In this document: in pieces, positions 1-9,357 of the stretch
How positions within the stretch are numbered: the stretch's first letter is position 1
How the letters are laid out: every line of letters begins with the position of its first letter
Virus record (IMG/VR): IMGVR_UViG_3300027743_000026
Coordinates: 1-64,000 of that record
Length of the DNA: 64,000 bases
Source of the DNA: a virus
Direction: 5' to 3' (one strand)
Program-made: the position numbers and the translations under genes
The notes under the pieces: model-generated
What the model was told of the DNA's origin: nothing
What the model saw: only the letters and a program-made list of their open reading frames with translations
The model's database searches: none

Positions 1-114
1 GATCTAACCGGGGCTGCGGTCGAGAGCTTCCGCAACGTCTTCGCCGAGGCTGGAAACAACATGCTGTCGCTGATGAACGGCGGCGGTGGCGGCTCGCCGC
101 GACAGATCAAGTGA
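1..114 (+). CDS. C-terminal end of a phage tail/baseplate gene (partial)
   Basis: The frame is open from base 1 and encodes 37 residues ending in a glycine run and SPRQIK before a TGA. The stop lies 8 bases before the start of a tail-fibre gene, so this is probably the last gene of a baseplate or tail block cut by the window edge. No domain can be recognised in so short a piece. Confidence 0.6.
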   Translation, partial: DLTGAAVESFRNVFAEAGNNMLSLMNGGGGGSPRQIK

Positions 115-121
115 GGCGATA

Positions 122-1060
122 ATGGTCGCGATTGATTTTCCCGCCGCTCCAGTCCTTGGTCAGGAGTTCATTGCGGCCGGCATCCGGTATGCGTGGAATG
201 GCTACGGCTGGGTGGTTGTCCCTGCCTCCGCCGATTCAGCCGAAGCCTTCGTGCTGACCACCGGCGACACCATGACCGGTGACCTGATTATCCACAAAGG
301 CAACCCGGCATTTACACTGAACAAGAATGCCGCGGGCGAGCGCAACTCACTGCGCGGACAGACCAATGGTGTCGATCGCTGGCGCGTTCAACTGGGCGAT
401 ATCACGGCGGAAGCGGGCGGGCATTCCGGCTCGGATTTTGTTGTCGAGGCTTATAACGACAGCGGTGTGTTGAGCAGCACGCCTATTCGAATTGACCGGT
501 TGACAGGGCTGGCCAAAGTCGTCGCCGATCCGCTGGTGCCGCTGGGCGTCGCTACCAAACAGTACGTTGATGCCAAGCCGTCCACGCCGATCTCGACGCT
601 GGCAGAGGCTCGCGCCGGCATCATCGATACCAAGGCCGTTTCGCCTTACGGGCATCGCTACTCGCATTCGCCAGCGTTTCAGGCCGTCAGCGGGCCGATG
701 GGTATATCGCCGAACACGTACACGGCGGTCACCACCTTCGGAGAATCGCTCGATACCGACAACTGCTTCAACGGCGTCAGCTTCCGCCCCAACGTCGCCG
801 GCTGGTACGACATCGGCGGCACGATCAACATGCCGACGCTCGGCGTCAACTATTGCTCGGTGATTCTGTGGGTCAATGCCGGCGGCACCTACTACGGCAC
901 GCAGACTTCGCAAGGCTCGGTTCAGACCATCATGATGCAGGCGCGCGGTGTGCTGCATTTTAACGGCACCTCCGACTACGTCGAACTCGTTGGACTATCG
1001 GACCATCCGGTTGGCCGCTTCAATGCTGCGCACTTCTGGGGATACAGGTTGTTTGCATGA
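122..1060 (+). CDS. Tail fibre protein
   Basis: A 312-residue protein. The start ATG at 122 follows the upstream stop by 7 bases; an earlier in-frame ATG at 86 lies inside the preceding gene. Residues about 50-60 read GDTMTGDLIIHKG and about 150 read PLGVATKQYVDAK, two short motifs typical of fibre shafts in many tailed phages. The C-terminal third is rich in G, T, N and aromatics, as in receptor-binding beta-structures. It overlaps the next gene by ATGA (1057-1060), so the two are probably translationally coupled. A host-recognition role is inferred from motif and context. Confidence 0.75.
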   Translation: MVAIDFPAAPVLGQEFIAAGIRYAWNGYGWVVVPASADSAEAFVLTTGDTMTGDLIIHKGNPAFTLNKNAAGERNSLRGQTNGVDRWRVQLGDITAEAGGHSGSDFVVEAYNDSGVLSSTPIRIDRLTGLAKVVADPLVPLGVATKQYVDAKPSTPISTLAEARAGIIDTKAVSPYGHRYSHSPAFQAVSGPMGISPNTYTAVTTFGESLDTDNCFNGVSFRPNVAGWYDIGGTINMPTLGVNYCSVILWVNAGGTYYGTQTSQGSVQTIMMQARGVLHFNGTSDYVELVGLSDHPVGRFNAAHFWGYRLFA

Positions 1061-1434
1061 CATATTTCTGCATCGGCGCTTGGCACAAGAACGATGGGAC
1101 GATCGCGACGCACCAGGCCGCCACCATGGTGTGGCCGAAAACGCTCGAGCCGGCACTCCGTGACGCACCGTCCGCGCAGGTCCAGCCCGTCAATTCGATG
1201 CTGCTGTGTCTCGCCTGCCAACGCATGCTGACCGATCCAAAGCCAGATCCAAAAGCAACCGAACTGCAACGGCAGATGAACCCGATGCTGCCGACAGGAG
1301 ACGATCGCGCGATGGACTACGAGCATGCGCGCTGGTGCTTCCTGTCGATACAGGATGATTTTACGGCGAGTACGACCGGACCGCCGCCGCCAGCGGATGA
1401 AACGAATAGCGATGAAGCGAGGGAAGTCCGATGA
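1057..1434 (+). CDS. Hypothetical protein in the tail-fibre operon
   Basis: 125 residues, starting in an ATGA overlap with the fibre gene and ending in an ATGA overlap with the next. It contains the pair CLACQRM near residue 50 and a proline-rich acidic C-terminus. No family is recognised. Its position suggests a fibre-associated or fibre-assembly function, but nothing in the sequence shows that directly. Confidence 0.65.
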   Translation: MTYFCIGAWHKNDGTIATHQAATMVWPKTLEPALRDAPSAQVQPVNSMLLCLACQRMLTDPKPDPKATELQRQMNPMLPTGDDRAMDYEHARWCFLSIQDDFTASTTGPPPPADETNSDEAREVR

Positions 1435-2609
1435 CTGCAATGCATCCGGATTCTGGCGTGCCGTGGACTGACGCCAAGAACAGCATTCCCAGCGACGTCG
1501 AGCAGTCACTACAGAACTGTAACGAGTTATGGTACTCGACCTCGCGCTGTCAGCCGCGGTTTGATCCAGCCGCGGCGAATGCTGTGCTCGCCGAGTTGGT
1601 CAACACGATCAACAAGGCGGAGATGGTCTATGACTGCAGCAAGCTCGACCAGATTGAGCATGCGGTTCGCTATTTGATCCAGCGCGGCATCCCGCGCGGC
1701 GGTGCCCTGGCGGGCGGGAGTCAATCGTATACGCTGGCGCTCGATCCGCCGGCGACTCGTTACAACAATTGGATGACGCTGACGGTCATACCGAACGTCG
1801 ATAACGGCGGCTATGTCCGGCTGGACGTCAACGGTCTTGGTCTTCGCCCAGTTCTCCGCAATGACGCGCAAGAGTTGAGGGCCGGTGATTGGCTGGCCAA
1901 TGTCCCAGTCATAATCGCACACTGGAACAACGCTTGGTACGTCATCGGCCCGGTCGCTTCGCAGTTCGGATTCCCGCAGCAGGCACGTTTCGAGACGCCT
2001 GGAAACTACACCTGGGTCGTGCCACCCGGCGTGCATTCGATCATGGCTGAAGTCTATGGCGGAGGCGGCGCTGGTGGCACCGCGATGGTCACCTACAACG
2101 GTGGTGCGGGCGGCGGCGGTTCTGGCTACGCACGCGAATATATCGCGACCACTCCAGGGTCAGCACTGGTTGTCACCGTCGCCGCGGGCGGGCTCTCTGG
2201 TCCTGCTGGTTCGGTGACCAACGGCGGCAGCGGCGGCACAAGCTATTTTGCCAGCACCATCATGGCGACCGGCGGCGGTGGAGGCATGGCTGGCTCTGTT
2301 GAGTACCCAGGCACGCCTGAACTGTCGATCCCAGGCATGGGCTACGGCGGCGACATCAATCTGCAAGGCGCCTACGGCTCGTCCGGCGCATCGGGCACCA
2401 ATCTCACCGGCGGCTACACCGGTTACGGCGGCCTCGGCGGCATGTCGCCCGGGCCCGAGGGCGGAGCAGGCGGCGGCATGTCGACTGGTTCGTCGATGCC
2501 AGGTGTCGGGTTCGGCGCTGGTGGCTCGGGCGGTGGTTCAGCTGCCGGCATCAACTCTCCGGGCGGCAACGGCCACGACGGCGCTGTCATCATCAGCTAC
2601 TTCGGATAG
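1431..2609 (+). CDS. Glycine-rich tail protein
   Basis: 392 residues. After an N-terminal domain of about 180 residues comes FETPGNYTWVVPPGVHSIMA, the usual entry into a phage glycine-rich domain, followed by about 200 residues with runs such as GGGGAGG, GGAGGGGSG and GGSGGGSAAG. Such polyglycine domains occur in receptor-binding adhesins and fibre-tip proteins of tailed phages. The start overlaps the previous stop (ATGA). Function as a fibre tip or adhesin is inferred. Confidence 0.75.
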   Translation: MTAMHPDSGVPWTDAKNSIPSDVEQSLQNCNELWYSTSRCQPRFDPAAANAVLAELVNTINKAEMVYDCSKLDQIEHAVRYLIQRGIPRGGALAGGSQSYTLALDPPATRYNNWMTLTVIPNVDNGGYVRLDVNGLGLRPVLRNDAQELRAGDWLANVPVIIAHWNNAWYVIGPVASQFGFPQQARFETPGNYTWVVPPGVHSIMAEVYGGGGAGGTAMVTYNGGAGGGGSGYAREYIATTPGSALVVTVAAGGLSGPAGSVTNGGSGGTSYFASTIMATGGGGGMAGSVEYPGTPELSIPGMGYGGDINLQGAYGSSGASGTNLTGGYTGYGGLGGMSPGPEGGAGGGMSTGSSMPGVGFGAGGSGGGSAAGINSPGGNGHDGAVIISYFG

Positions 2610-2618
2610 GTGCGAATT

Positions 2619-3020
2619 ATGCGAGTCATCATCGAACGTGGCATCGTCAAGGACATCGTCGACGGCGCGGCGCTGCCAGACCCGTTGCCGGCTGGACTTG
2701 TCGTCGTCGACGCTCCGCCCAACGTGAGACCGGGCTGGGGCTATAACGGCAGTCTGTTCAAGATGCCGACATCAACGGGAGAGATTGATCCGCCGCACCC
2801 AAACCATCGCAACGCGCAAAAAGCGAAGCGCCAACTGACGGAGTCGGAACGGGCGATCACCCATTTCTACGAGCTGGCGACGCCGGTCTCGCAGGATTGG
2901 ATCACGTATCGATCGACGCTGCGCAGCATCATCCAGCTTGAGAACGATCAGTCGACGCCACCGATAACGGTCCCGTCGCGGCCGCCGCTGCCTCCTGGGA
3001 TGATCGAACCCGGACTCTGA
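2619..3020 (+). CDS. Small tail-associated protein
   Basis: 133 residues. ATG at 2619 is preferred over GTG at 2610 because AGG at 2608-2610 is well spaced as a ribosome-binding site. Residues 30-45 read PPNVRPGWGYNGSLF, a short pattern seen in tail-fibre accessory proteins. The C-terminus is predicted to be helical then proline-rich. It sits between two fibre genes. Assembly factor is a guess. Confidence 0.65.
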   Translation: MRVIIERGIVKDIVDGAALPDPLPAGLVVVDAPPNVRPGWGYNGSLFKMPTSTGEIDPPHPNHRNAQKAKRQLTESERAITHFYELATPVSQDWITYRSTLRSIIQLENDQSTPPITVPSRPPLPPGMIEPGL

Positions 3021-3023
3021 TTT

Positions 3024-5210
3024 GTGGCCGAAGACTTCAATATATCGGGCGAGCCTGGAAACGACGTCCACCTCAACCCGGGCGTCGGCGGCTCGATCGT
3101 TCTCGACCCGGGCACTGGCACACAGACCAGGACGATCGTCGGCCGGGACAACGGCTACCTGAATCTGCCGCATAAGGGCCCTCCGCCGGCACCGATCAAC
3201 GGCGACGTCTGGACGACACCGGCGGGCATGTACACCCGCATCAGCGGTCGGACCGTCGGCCCTCTGGGCACCGGCGGCAGCGGCGGAGGCGGCGAGCAAG
3301 GCCCACCGGGGCCTCCCGGTCCGACAGGGCCGCAAGGCCCTCCTGGCGCAACCGGTCCGGCTGGTCCTCCCGGAGCACCCTCAAGCGTTCCCGGCCCGGT
3401 GGGTCCGATGGGCCCGCAAGGGCCAAAAGGCGACACCGGCGCTGCAAGCACCGTTCCCGGGCCAGCGGGGCCTCCTGGTGCGACCGGCGCGCAGGGGCCG
3501 AAAGGTGATACCGGCGCGGCTTCGACCGTCCCAGGCCCCACGGGACCGGCTGGTCCGCAGGGTGATCCCGGCGATCAGGGCCCGCAGGGACCGCAGGGCA
3601 TCGAGGGACCGCAGGGTGTCGCCGGCACCGGCATCACGATGCAGGGTTCGGTCGCCACCGAGGGCGATCTGCCGGCGAGCGGCAATACCCAAGGCGACGC
3701 CTACATCGTGCAGGCGGACGATAGCCTGTGGATCTGGGACGGCACCGCGTGGGTGTCGGGTGGCTCGATCCAGGGACCGCCGGGTTCGCAGGGTCCGCAA
3801 GGCCCGCAAGGTGTGGCAGGTCCGCAGGGACCACAGGGCGATACCGGGGCCACGGGTCCGCAGGGCGACACCGGTCCGCAGGGACCGATTGGTCCGGAAG
3901 GGCCGACAGGTACCGGCGCCGGAGCCGCGACTGGATTCTCCGCCCACAAATCCATCGACCAGACCATCACCAGCGCGACCTGGACTAAGCTCGCGTTCGC
4001 GACGACCGGCTACAACAACGGCAACTTTTTCAACACCAGCTCGAGTCGCTGGACACCGCCAGCCGGCGAGACGACGTTTGTAGCGTCGGCGTTCGCCACC
4101 GGGCTGGCGCTCGGCAGCAATCTTTTTCTCGCGATCTACAAGAACGGCACGCTGTTCAAGTTCGCGACCAGCAACACCACCGACGGCTTCGCGCATATCG
4201 TCTGCAACGATAACGCCGGCGGCACCGACTTCTACGAGGTGTGGATCAACGGGCAGGCATCGGGCAGCACGTTTATCGTGCCGACCGGGAGCAACGACGG
4301 CATCTATTTCCAAGGCTTCCAGGCGAAGGGCCCGCCAGGTCCAGCCGGTCCACCCGGTGCCGATGGCGTCAACGACGGCGACAAGGGTGACATCACTGCC
4401 AGTGGTGGCGGCACCGTCTGGACGATCGACAACAACGCCGTCACCTACGCCAAGCTGCAGGACATCAGCGCGAGCGGGCGCATCCTGGCGCGCAAGAGCG
4501 CCGGCGCGGGCGATGCGGAAGAGGCAACGCTTAGCGAGATCCTCGACTTCATCGGCTCGGCGGCACGCGGCGATATTCTGTTTCGCGGCAACACCGGCTG
4601 GCAACGGCTTCCGGCTGGCACAGCCGGCAACTTTCTAACGACGCAAGGCACAGGCGCTGACCCAACCTGGTCGGCACCGACAGCTGGCGGCGCTGGTAAG
4701 CAGACGATCTGGGTGCCGGCTGGGGCAATCGTGTCGCGTGCGACCGCTGGTGCGGCTCCTGGCACGATGGAGACGACGACCAATAAGAACATGATCCGTA
4801 CGCTCGACTACGATGGCGCGACGCAGGAGTTCGGGCAGTTCGAAATCGCAATGCCGAAGTCGTGGGACGAGGGCCCGATCACGTTCGTTCCGATCTGGTC
4901 CCACGGCGCAACAACAACGAACTTCGGTGTGGTATGGGCGCTGCAAGCACTTGCTCGCAGCGACGGTGACGCGATCGACGCGGCGTTCGGTACCGAACAG
5001 ACTTCGACCGACACCGGCGGAACGACCAACGTGCAGTACACCGCGCCGGAGTCAGCGGCGATCACGATCGGCGGCTCGCCTGTCGAAAACGATGTCGTAT
5101 TGTTTCAGATCAAGCGCAATCCAACGGCTGGCGCTGACACCCTCGCGATCGACGCCCGCCTGCATGGCGTCAAGCTGTTCTACACGACCAACGCCGGGTC
5201 CGACGCCTGA
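3024..5210 (+). CDS. Collagen-like tail fibre protein
   Basis: 728 residues from a GTG start three bases after the previous stop. Gly-X-Y triplets run at about residues 91-200 and 248-296, with a short third stretch near 425-440; many are GPP, GPQ and GDT. Between and after them lie globular segments, one with [17 protein letters not shown] and [12 protein letters not shown], a shaft motif found in many phage fibres. Collagen-like repeats in phage fibres form stiff trimeric rods. The DNA of the repeats is itself repetitive, so copy number may vary between isolates. It overlaps the next gene by TGATG. Confidence 0.85.
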   Translation: MAEDFNISGEPGNDVHLNPGVGGSIVLDPGTGTQTRTIVGRDNGYLNLPHKGPPPAPINGDVWTTPAGMYTRISGRTVGPLGTGGSGGGGEQGPPGPPGPTGPQGPPGATGPAGPPGAPSSVPGPVGPMGPQGPKGDTGAASTVPGPAGPPGATGAQGPKGDTGAASTVPGPTGPAGPQGDPGDQGPQGPQGIEGPQGVAGTGITMQGSVATEGDLPASGNTQGDAYIVQADDSLWIWDGTAWVSGGSIQGPPGSQGPQGPQGVAGPQGPQGDTGATGPQGDTGPQGPIGPEGPTGTGAGAATGFSAHKSIDQTITSATWTKLAFATTGYNNGNFFNTSSSRWTPPAGETTFVASAFATGLALGSNLFLAIYKNGTLFKFATSNTTDGFAHIVCNDNAGGTDFYEVWINGQASGSTFIVPTGSNDGIYFQGFQAKGPPGPAGPPGADGVNDGDKGDITASGGGTVWTIDNNAVTYAKLQDISASGRILARKSAGAGDAEEATLSEILDFIGSAARGDILFRGNTGWQRLPAGTAGNFLTTQGTGADPTWSAPTAGGAGKQTIWVPAGAIVSRATAGAAPGTMETTTNKNMIRTLDYDGATQEFGQFEIAMPKSWDEGPITFVPIWSHGATTTNFGVVWALQALARSDGDAIDAAFGTEQTSTDTGGTTNVQYTAPESAAITIGGSPVENDVVLFQIKRNPTAGADTLAIDARLHGVKLFYTTNAGSDA

Positions 5211-6496
5211 TGCTGCGGGTCAACCCTCTTATCCTGCCGTCCGGCGGAAGCCTGGATGATTTCCCGGCTGGTGCAGTTTGCTTCATGGGGAGCACGTATC
5301 TAAATCGCGGTGCGGAACTGACTGGAAATGCCAACAGCCGAGTCGGCACGCTGTCATTCTGGTTCAAATACGGTTCGTGGGGTGCCAGAGTATATATCCA
5401 CGATTTCCCCGGCAGCTGGAGTCCGTGTTACGTCGAGAGTGACGACTGTGTGTACTTCTATCCTAATGACCCAAGCGGAAGCATAGCCTGCATTGGGCTG
5501 GGCACCAGTGCGATCCCGCGCGATCAACTTTGGCACCACATCATCTTTGCATTCGATCTGAGGACGGCCGGTGCGTACATGGCTTTCCTCGATGGAGTAA
5601 ATGTCACTAGGCTGGTGACAGCTGTCACCAATACAGATATCGGCTGGACGGGCAGAGGGTCATTTCTCGTTGGTCGTCGCTACGACACTAATGATGGTTG
5701 GCTGTATGGCAGCTTGGCTGAGTACTACTTCAACAACAAAGAATTTGTTGACGTTCGCGTTCCCGCCAACATGGCGAAGTTTCGCAATGCGGCGGGCAAA
5801 CCGGTTCCGCTTGGGCCGGATGGCTCATGGGTAACGGGCAAGCCGCCGATCGTTTATTTTAGCCGGAGCACGTCAGAGCCACACAGTACATTTCAAAAGA
5901 ACCGCGGCACTGGTGGTAATTGGAATGCCTCTGGTTTTTCTATGGCAGGAATCTTCTATCCAGAGCCGACAAGCCCCAGTTCGTTTTGGCGCAATGTTGC
6001 TGGCACAGTCTGGTCGGGCACTAACACCGGATGGGCTGGCTACACTCTCAGACTCTACATTCCTGCCGCCAACATCAAGAACGTGCCGCCGGGACAGACT
6101 CAAGTTCGTGTCACTGTTGGCTCCGACTACAACGGAAACGCAGCCATCTTTGACAAGATGTGCATCGGCAATTGTCCCTATCCGTCTGGTGAATCTTGGG
6201 ATGCAACTGACCTAGCGCAGTTATTCTTTGGCGGTGCCCGAGGCGCAACTGTGCCCGCGGTCGGCGGCAGTCAGGGAGGCTTCTTAACGTCTGACGCCGC
6301 AAACTGGAAGTACCTTGGTGGGGCCATTTTGCAAACCGTTCACTTCACATCTGCTGGCGCATCGATGTACGGCCTCAATTACCAGTGTCAGAATTATTTT
6401 GCCTCTGGTGATTATGCCGACGTCTTGGACGTTTCGGGCTTCAGTGCTTCGAGTGCCCAGTACATGATTTTCTTCAGAGACATCGAGATGCTATGA
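5210..6496 (+). CDS. Tail fibre with LamG/concanavalin-like domain
   Basis: 428 residues. Residues about 40-190 fit the jelly-roll LamG/concanavalin-A-like pattern: GTLSFWFKYG, LWHHIIFAFDLR, AYMAFLDGVNV, FLVGRRYDTNDGW and LYGSLAEYYF are the expected strand sequences of a laminin-G-like sandwich. The C-terminal half is unassigned. Such domains in fibre genes commonly bind surface glycans, so a receptor role is likely but inferred. Codon use is less GC-rich than in neighbouring genes, which hints at horizontal exchange of this fibre module. Confidence 0.75.
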   Translation: MLRVNPLILPSGGSLDDFPAGAVCFMGSTYLNRGAELTGNANSRVGTLSFWFKYGSWGARVYIHDFPGSWSPCYVESDDCVYFYPNDPSGSIACIGLGTSAIPRDQLWHHIIFAFDLRTAGAYMAFLDGVNVTRLVTAVTNTDIGWTGRGSFLVGRRYDTNDGWLYGSLAEYYFNNKEFVDVRVPANMAKFRNAAGKPVPLGPDGSWVTGKPPIVYFSRSTSEPHSTFQKNRGTGGNWNASGFSMAGIFYPEPTSPSSFWRNVAGTVWSGTNTGWAGYTLRLYIPAANIKNVPPGQTQVRVTVGSDYNGNAAIFDKMCIGNCPYPSGESWDATDLAQLFFGGARGATVPAVGGSQGGFLTSDAANWKYLGGAILQTVHFTSAGASMYGLNYQCQNYFASGDYADVLDVSGFSASSAQYMIFFRDIEML

Positions 6497-7161
6497 CCAA
6501 ATTCTCGACCGAGAAGTTGGCTCCGCTCGATGCTCCGGTGTTCACTGGCGATGCGCGCGCGGTAACTCCTGCACCTGGGGACGCAGACACAAGCGTCGCA
6601 ACGACTGCATTCGTCGCAGCATCCGGCGGCGGCTTCACGACCGGCGACGCCAAGCTCACGCTCAAGACCGTGGCCGATGCCGGTTGGGTCTTGATGAATG
6701 ACGGCACCATCGGCGATGCAACGTCCGGTGCCACCACGCGCGCCCACGCCGACACGCAGGCGCTGTTTGTCCTGATGTGGACGAACATGAGTAACGCTTG
6801 GTGTCCGGTTTCTGGCGGGCGCGGCGCTACTGCGTTGGATGATTTCAACGCGCATAAGACGTTGTTGATGCCGTATCAGCTTGGGCGATCCATTGCGATT
6901 GCTGGTGCTGGCTCCGGCTTAACGTCTCGCGTTCTCGGATCACTGGCTGGCGCTGAAACAGAGTCACCGACCATTGGCAAGACCGCTTCACACAACCACA
7001 GCATGGGACACGGTGCGATTCTGGTAGATGGAGGCGCGACTTATACCGGCCTTGCGCTACTGTCACCAAGCTACACGCTTTACACCAATAATCAGGGCGG
7101 TGACGCGCCGCTCAACATCCTCGATCCCACAAGCTACTGGAACGTAATGATCAAGCTATGA
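6493..7161 (+). CDS. Tail-collar-like fibre protein
   Basis: 222 residues, ATGA-coupled to the LamG-like gene. The N-terminus carries LDAPVFTGDARA...ADTSVATTAFV, a common fibre-trunk motif. Residues 60-200 follow the tail-collar pattern GWVLMNDGTIGDATSGAT, LMPYQLGRS and a terminal HNHSMGHG segment; His-rich turns in collar domains bind metal along the fibre axis. Probably a fibre tip or adapter. Confidence 0.75.
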   Translation: MTKFSTEKLAPLDAPVFTGDARAVTPAPGDADTSVATTAFVAASGGGFTTGDAKLTLKTVADAGWVLMNDGTIGDATSGATTRAHADTQALFVLMWTNMSNAWCPVSGGRGATALDDFNAHKTLLMPYQLGRSIAIAGAGSGLTSRVLGSLAGAETESPTIGKTASHNHSMGHGAILVDGGATYTGLALLSPSYTLYTNNQGGDAPLNILDPTSYWNVMIKL

Positions 7162-7589
7162 AGCAAGTGCATCAGCATCCGGATGGAATGGTTTTAGTTC
7201 GTGTTGATGGCGCGACCTATCGCGATACGCCGGACAATTTCGCGATCGACTTTGGCTTTCTGTTGCCAGAGCTGCCCGAGGGCATGAACGAGCGCATCTA
7301 CGATCAGAACCGTCGTCATGTGTTCGCGGGCGAGAACGACACCGGCGCGATCACCAGCGGCGGCGAGATGCCGTGGCCGCTGGGCGACAGGGCCATCCTC
7401 AACATCGAGGCCGGTTTGAATGCGCAGAGCACGCGCATGGCGGCCGAACAGGCGGCCATGTCGCCGCCTCCAAAACCCGGGCCAACACAACGCGATCTCA
7501 TCGCGTTCGACCACGAGAACCGGCTCCGCGTCTTGGAAGGCAAGCAGCCAATATCCGCCAGCGACTTCTTCGTCGGGAAGAAAATATGA
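7158..7589 (+). CDS. Tail-fibre-associated protein (assembly factor?)
   Basis: 143 residues, ATGA-coupled on both sides, the last long gene of the fibre operon. It has a beta-rich N-terminus, a polar middle and the C-terminal segment FDHENRLRVLEGKQPISASDFF. Its small size and its place after the collar-like gene resemble fibre-assembly chaperones, but no conserved motif was recognised. Confidence 0.6.
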   Translation: MKQVHQHPDGMVLVRVDGATYRDTPDNFAIDFGFLLPELPEGMNERIYDQNRRHVFAGENDTGAITSGGEMPWPLGDRAILNIEAGLNAQSTRMAAEQAAMSPPPKPGPTQRDLIAFDHENRLRVLEGKQPISASDFFVGKKI

Positions 7590-7930
7590 AACGCGAATGG
7601 TGGTGGGCGATCCTGGCAGCTGCAACGGCGGTGGTGATCGCCTATAGCCTCATCAGCTTGGCGAGCGATGCTGAGTCCAAGGTGGCCTACGATTGTGTCG
7701 ATCCCACCGAAAGGGAGCGAGTGCGGCAGCTTGTGTTCGATGGCGTCGATAAAGGGTTGGTGGGAGCAATGGCCCATCTGTTTGATGTTTGGCAGAGGGA
7801 TCCAGGAACTGCTCAGCCGCAGCGAGCGCAGGTCGGGACCACGAATGCAGTGAACGCACATAACCGCGCGCGGAAGCTGGCGCTCGCTTGGGATCCACCA
7901 CCGTGCCCAAAGGATGAAGGGAAACCGTGA
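7586..7930 (+). CDS. Small membrane-anchored protein
   Basis: 114 residues. ATG at 7586 overlaps the previous stop (ATGA). MKREWWWAILAAATAVVIAY is a single N-terminal membrane helix with a basic start; the rest is soluble and probably periplasmic, with two cysteines (YDC near 34 and PPPC near 105). The location after the fibre genes and the membrane-anchor topology would fit a lysis accessory (inner spanin) or an envelope protein. There is no clear coiled coil, so spanin is only a possibility. Confidence 0.6.
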   Translation: MKREWWWAILAAATAVVIAYSLISLASDAESKVAYDCVDPTERERVRQLVFDGVDKGLVGAMAHLFDVWQRDPGTAQPQRAQVGTTNAVNAHNRARKLALAWDPPPCPKDEGKP

Positions 7931-7931
7931 C

Positions 7932-8066
7932 ATGATCGTTCTCGTAAACTGTTCGCAAGGTTGCACGGCAGCGATTCCGATGCCGGGATATCCGCCAGGC
8001 TTCGTGCCGGCCGCGACGGCCGCGACATCATCGACTGCAAGAAAGGATGATAATCGGCCGCGTTGA
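7932..8066 (+). CDS. Possible 44-residue peptide
   Basis: ATG at 7932 begins two bases after the previous stop and reads MIVLVNCSQGCTAAIPMPGY before a Pro/Ala-rich tail. AGGG lies about 10 bases upstream. No family is recognised. It is the only open frame in the 170-base gap to the next gene; it could be non-coding. Confidence 0.3.
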   Translation: MIVLVNCSQGCTAAIPMPGYPPGFVPAATAATSSTARKDDNRPR

Positions 8067-8103
8067 CGCTGCGAGGTGATCTTAACCAAGAAGGAGAAGT
8101 GAT

Positions 8104-8340
8104 ATGGCTGACGAAAATACCAATCAGGACAACACCGAGCGCGATCAGAAGATCAAAGAGGAATACGATGAGCTGATCCGCCGCGGCACCCACGACACCG
8201 CAAGCGCCACCAACGCGCTTTCGATCCAGTACAGACTCAGCTCGGAAAGGATCCACGCCATAGTGGGGCCGCAGCCGAAACCAGAAGAGGACAGAGACGC
8301 CCATGCCTCTCAAGAAAGGCAAGTCCGCCGAGACGATTAG
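8104..8340 (+). CDS. Small acidic/helical phage protein
   Basis: 78 residues with a strong site AAGGAGA eight bases before the ATG. Very polar (MADENTNQDNTERDQKIK...), with a helical central part. The end overlaps the start of the next small gene by 38 bases in another frame. No known domain. Confidence 0.6.
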   Translation: MADENTNQDNTERDQKIKEEYDELIRRGTHDTASATNALSIQYRLSSERIHAIVGPQPKPEEDRDAHASQERQVRRDD

Positions 8341-8443
8341 CTCAAACATTAGAAAGTTGCGCCACGAAGGCCGCCCGCAGAAGCAGGCGGTCGCGATTTC
8401 CATGCGGACCGCCGGCAAGGCAAAGCCGCGGGGCAAGAAATAG
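8303..8443 (+). CDS. Small basic conserved phage protein
   Basis: 46 residues: MPLKKGKSAETISSNIRKLR followed by HEGRPQKQAVAISMRTAGKA and a basic end. Short proteins with the core KGKS...TISxNIxxLxxEGRPQKQAVAI are common in phages of proteobacteria, function unknown. It starts inside the preceding gene in a different frame. The familiar sequence makes the call firmer than its length suggests. Confidence 0.7.
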   Translation: MPLKKGKSAETISSNIRKLRHEGRPQKQAVAISMRTAGKAKPRGKK

Positions 8444-8517
8444 GTCTCGCGAGACCCTGCGCCGGGCAGGTTAGCGCAAAGTGAGGCGCCCCGGCACACT
8501 CCTAAGAGGAGGCGATC

Positions 8518-8700
8518 ATGGGTGCGAATATCTGGTTCTGGATTCTCTTCGTCATCACGCTGATCTTCGGGATCTTCGTGCAAAGCCCGTGGCGACAGGG
8601 CGGTACCGTTTATCCGTGGGCCCCGTTCGGCTCCTGGTTGATCTTGTTCATCTTGATCGGCATTCTCGGGATTGGAGTGTTCGGCTCCCCGATCCGATAG
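8518..8700 (+). CDS. Small two-helix membrane protein
   Basis: 60 residues with a strong site AAGAGGAGG before the ATG. Two membrane helices (IWFWILFVITLIFGIFV and SWLILFILIGILGIGVF) are joined by a short polar loop. Size and topology would allow a holin, but no holin motif is present and the endolysin lies at 55.0 kb, so this remains a hypothetical inner-membrane protein. Confidence 0.65.
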   Translation: MGANIWFWILFVITLIFGIFVQSPWRQGGTVYPWAPFGSWLILFILIGILGIGVFGSPIR

Positions 8701-8778
8701 GGCAGGCGGCCGCTATCGGTCGCCGCCGATCTCGGTGCCCGAGCTGCCGCCCACCCCACACATCATGGTTCCGGAACG

Positions 8779-9033
8779 ATGAGCCACGTCCTGGCAATCC
8801 TGGGCGTGGCTTTCTTTTTGACCAGCGCGCAGGCCGGCGAGAGCCACAGCCTCTACGATGTCAACGGAAATTACGCTGGCAGCCTGGTGACTGCAGGCGG
8901 CAAGACGTCGTACTTCACGCGCGAAGGCTGGTTAATCCGGAAAAATGACGTGAAGAGCGAGCGTCACGCGGGGGCACGGGGCTTACGCTCTTCACGATCG
9001 AGCCGCTCTTATCGACGGCCTCGAACTCGTTAA
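8779..9033 (+). CDS. Small exported protein
   Basis: 84 residues. MSHVLAILGVAFFLTSAQAG is a convincing signal peptide with cleavage after AQA. The short mature domain (SLYDVNGNYAGSLVTAGGKT) resembles a beta-hairpin; the tail is Arg/Ser-rich. The end overlaps a leftward gene by 4 bases. No family recognised. Confidence 0.55.
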   Translation: MSHVLAILGVAFFLTSAQAGESHSLYDVNGNYAGSLVTAGGKTSYFTREGWLIRKNDVKSERHAGARGLRSSRSSRSYRRPRTR

Positions 9034-9185
9034 CGGTTTTCGTTGGGGTTCGGCCGCGGCGGCTGCGGGTTACCCGGCTGATGATCCCGGTTCGGATCGT
9101 TTTCCTTATCCGGATTCGGCTCCGGCATCGGCTGCGGTTGGCGCGGCGGCGTCGGATTCGGGTTGTTCTGCGGCTGCGTTGGCAT
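9030..9185 (-). CDS. Proline-rich small protein
   Basis: 51 residues, start chosen at ATG 9185 because GGAG lies nine bases upstream. The sequence is almost entirely Pro, Asn, Gln and charged residues (MPTQPQNNPNPTPPRQPQ...) and should be disordered. It might be a linker-like peptide or not translated; low complexity prevents assignment. Confidence 0.4.
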   Translation of the reverse strand: MPTQPQNNPNPTPPRQPQPMPEPNPDKENDPNRDHQPGNPQPPRPNPNENR

Positions 9186-9258
9186 GTTGTGCATCTCCGT
9201 GGATGACTGACAACCACGAGGCCGATCGTAAAGTTCCATCAGGTCTAGGAGGCTTGAG

Positions 9259-9357
9259 ATGGCCATCGATTTTCTAGCGATTTGCTTTCAAGTCGCGATG
9301 TTCGCGCTGACCTTCGGGCTCGCGCTCACCGGCTACGCCTGGCTGGTCACACCCTAG
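9259..9357 (+). CDS. 32-residue membrane peptide, antisense to the next gene
   Basis: ATG at 9259 has a near-perfect ribosome-binding site (AGGAGG) upstream. MAIDFLAICFQVAMFALTFG and the following LALTGYAWLV form one continuous hydrophobic helix. The frame overlaps the 3' end of the leftward gene 9274-9663 by 84 bases on the opposite strand. The strong ribosome-binding site supports expression; alternatively the leftward gene once ended earlier, since its paralogue stops right after LRPEPKP. Confidence 0.5.
   Translation: MAIDFLAICFQVAMFALTFGLALTGYAWLVTP

Noticed and set aside
3381-4604. Long open frame opposite the collagen-like gene
   Set aside because: Shadow of high-GC Gly-X-Y codons; low-complexity Arg/Thr-rich product, no ribosome-binding site.
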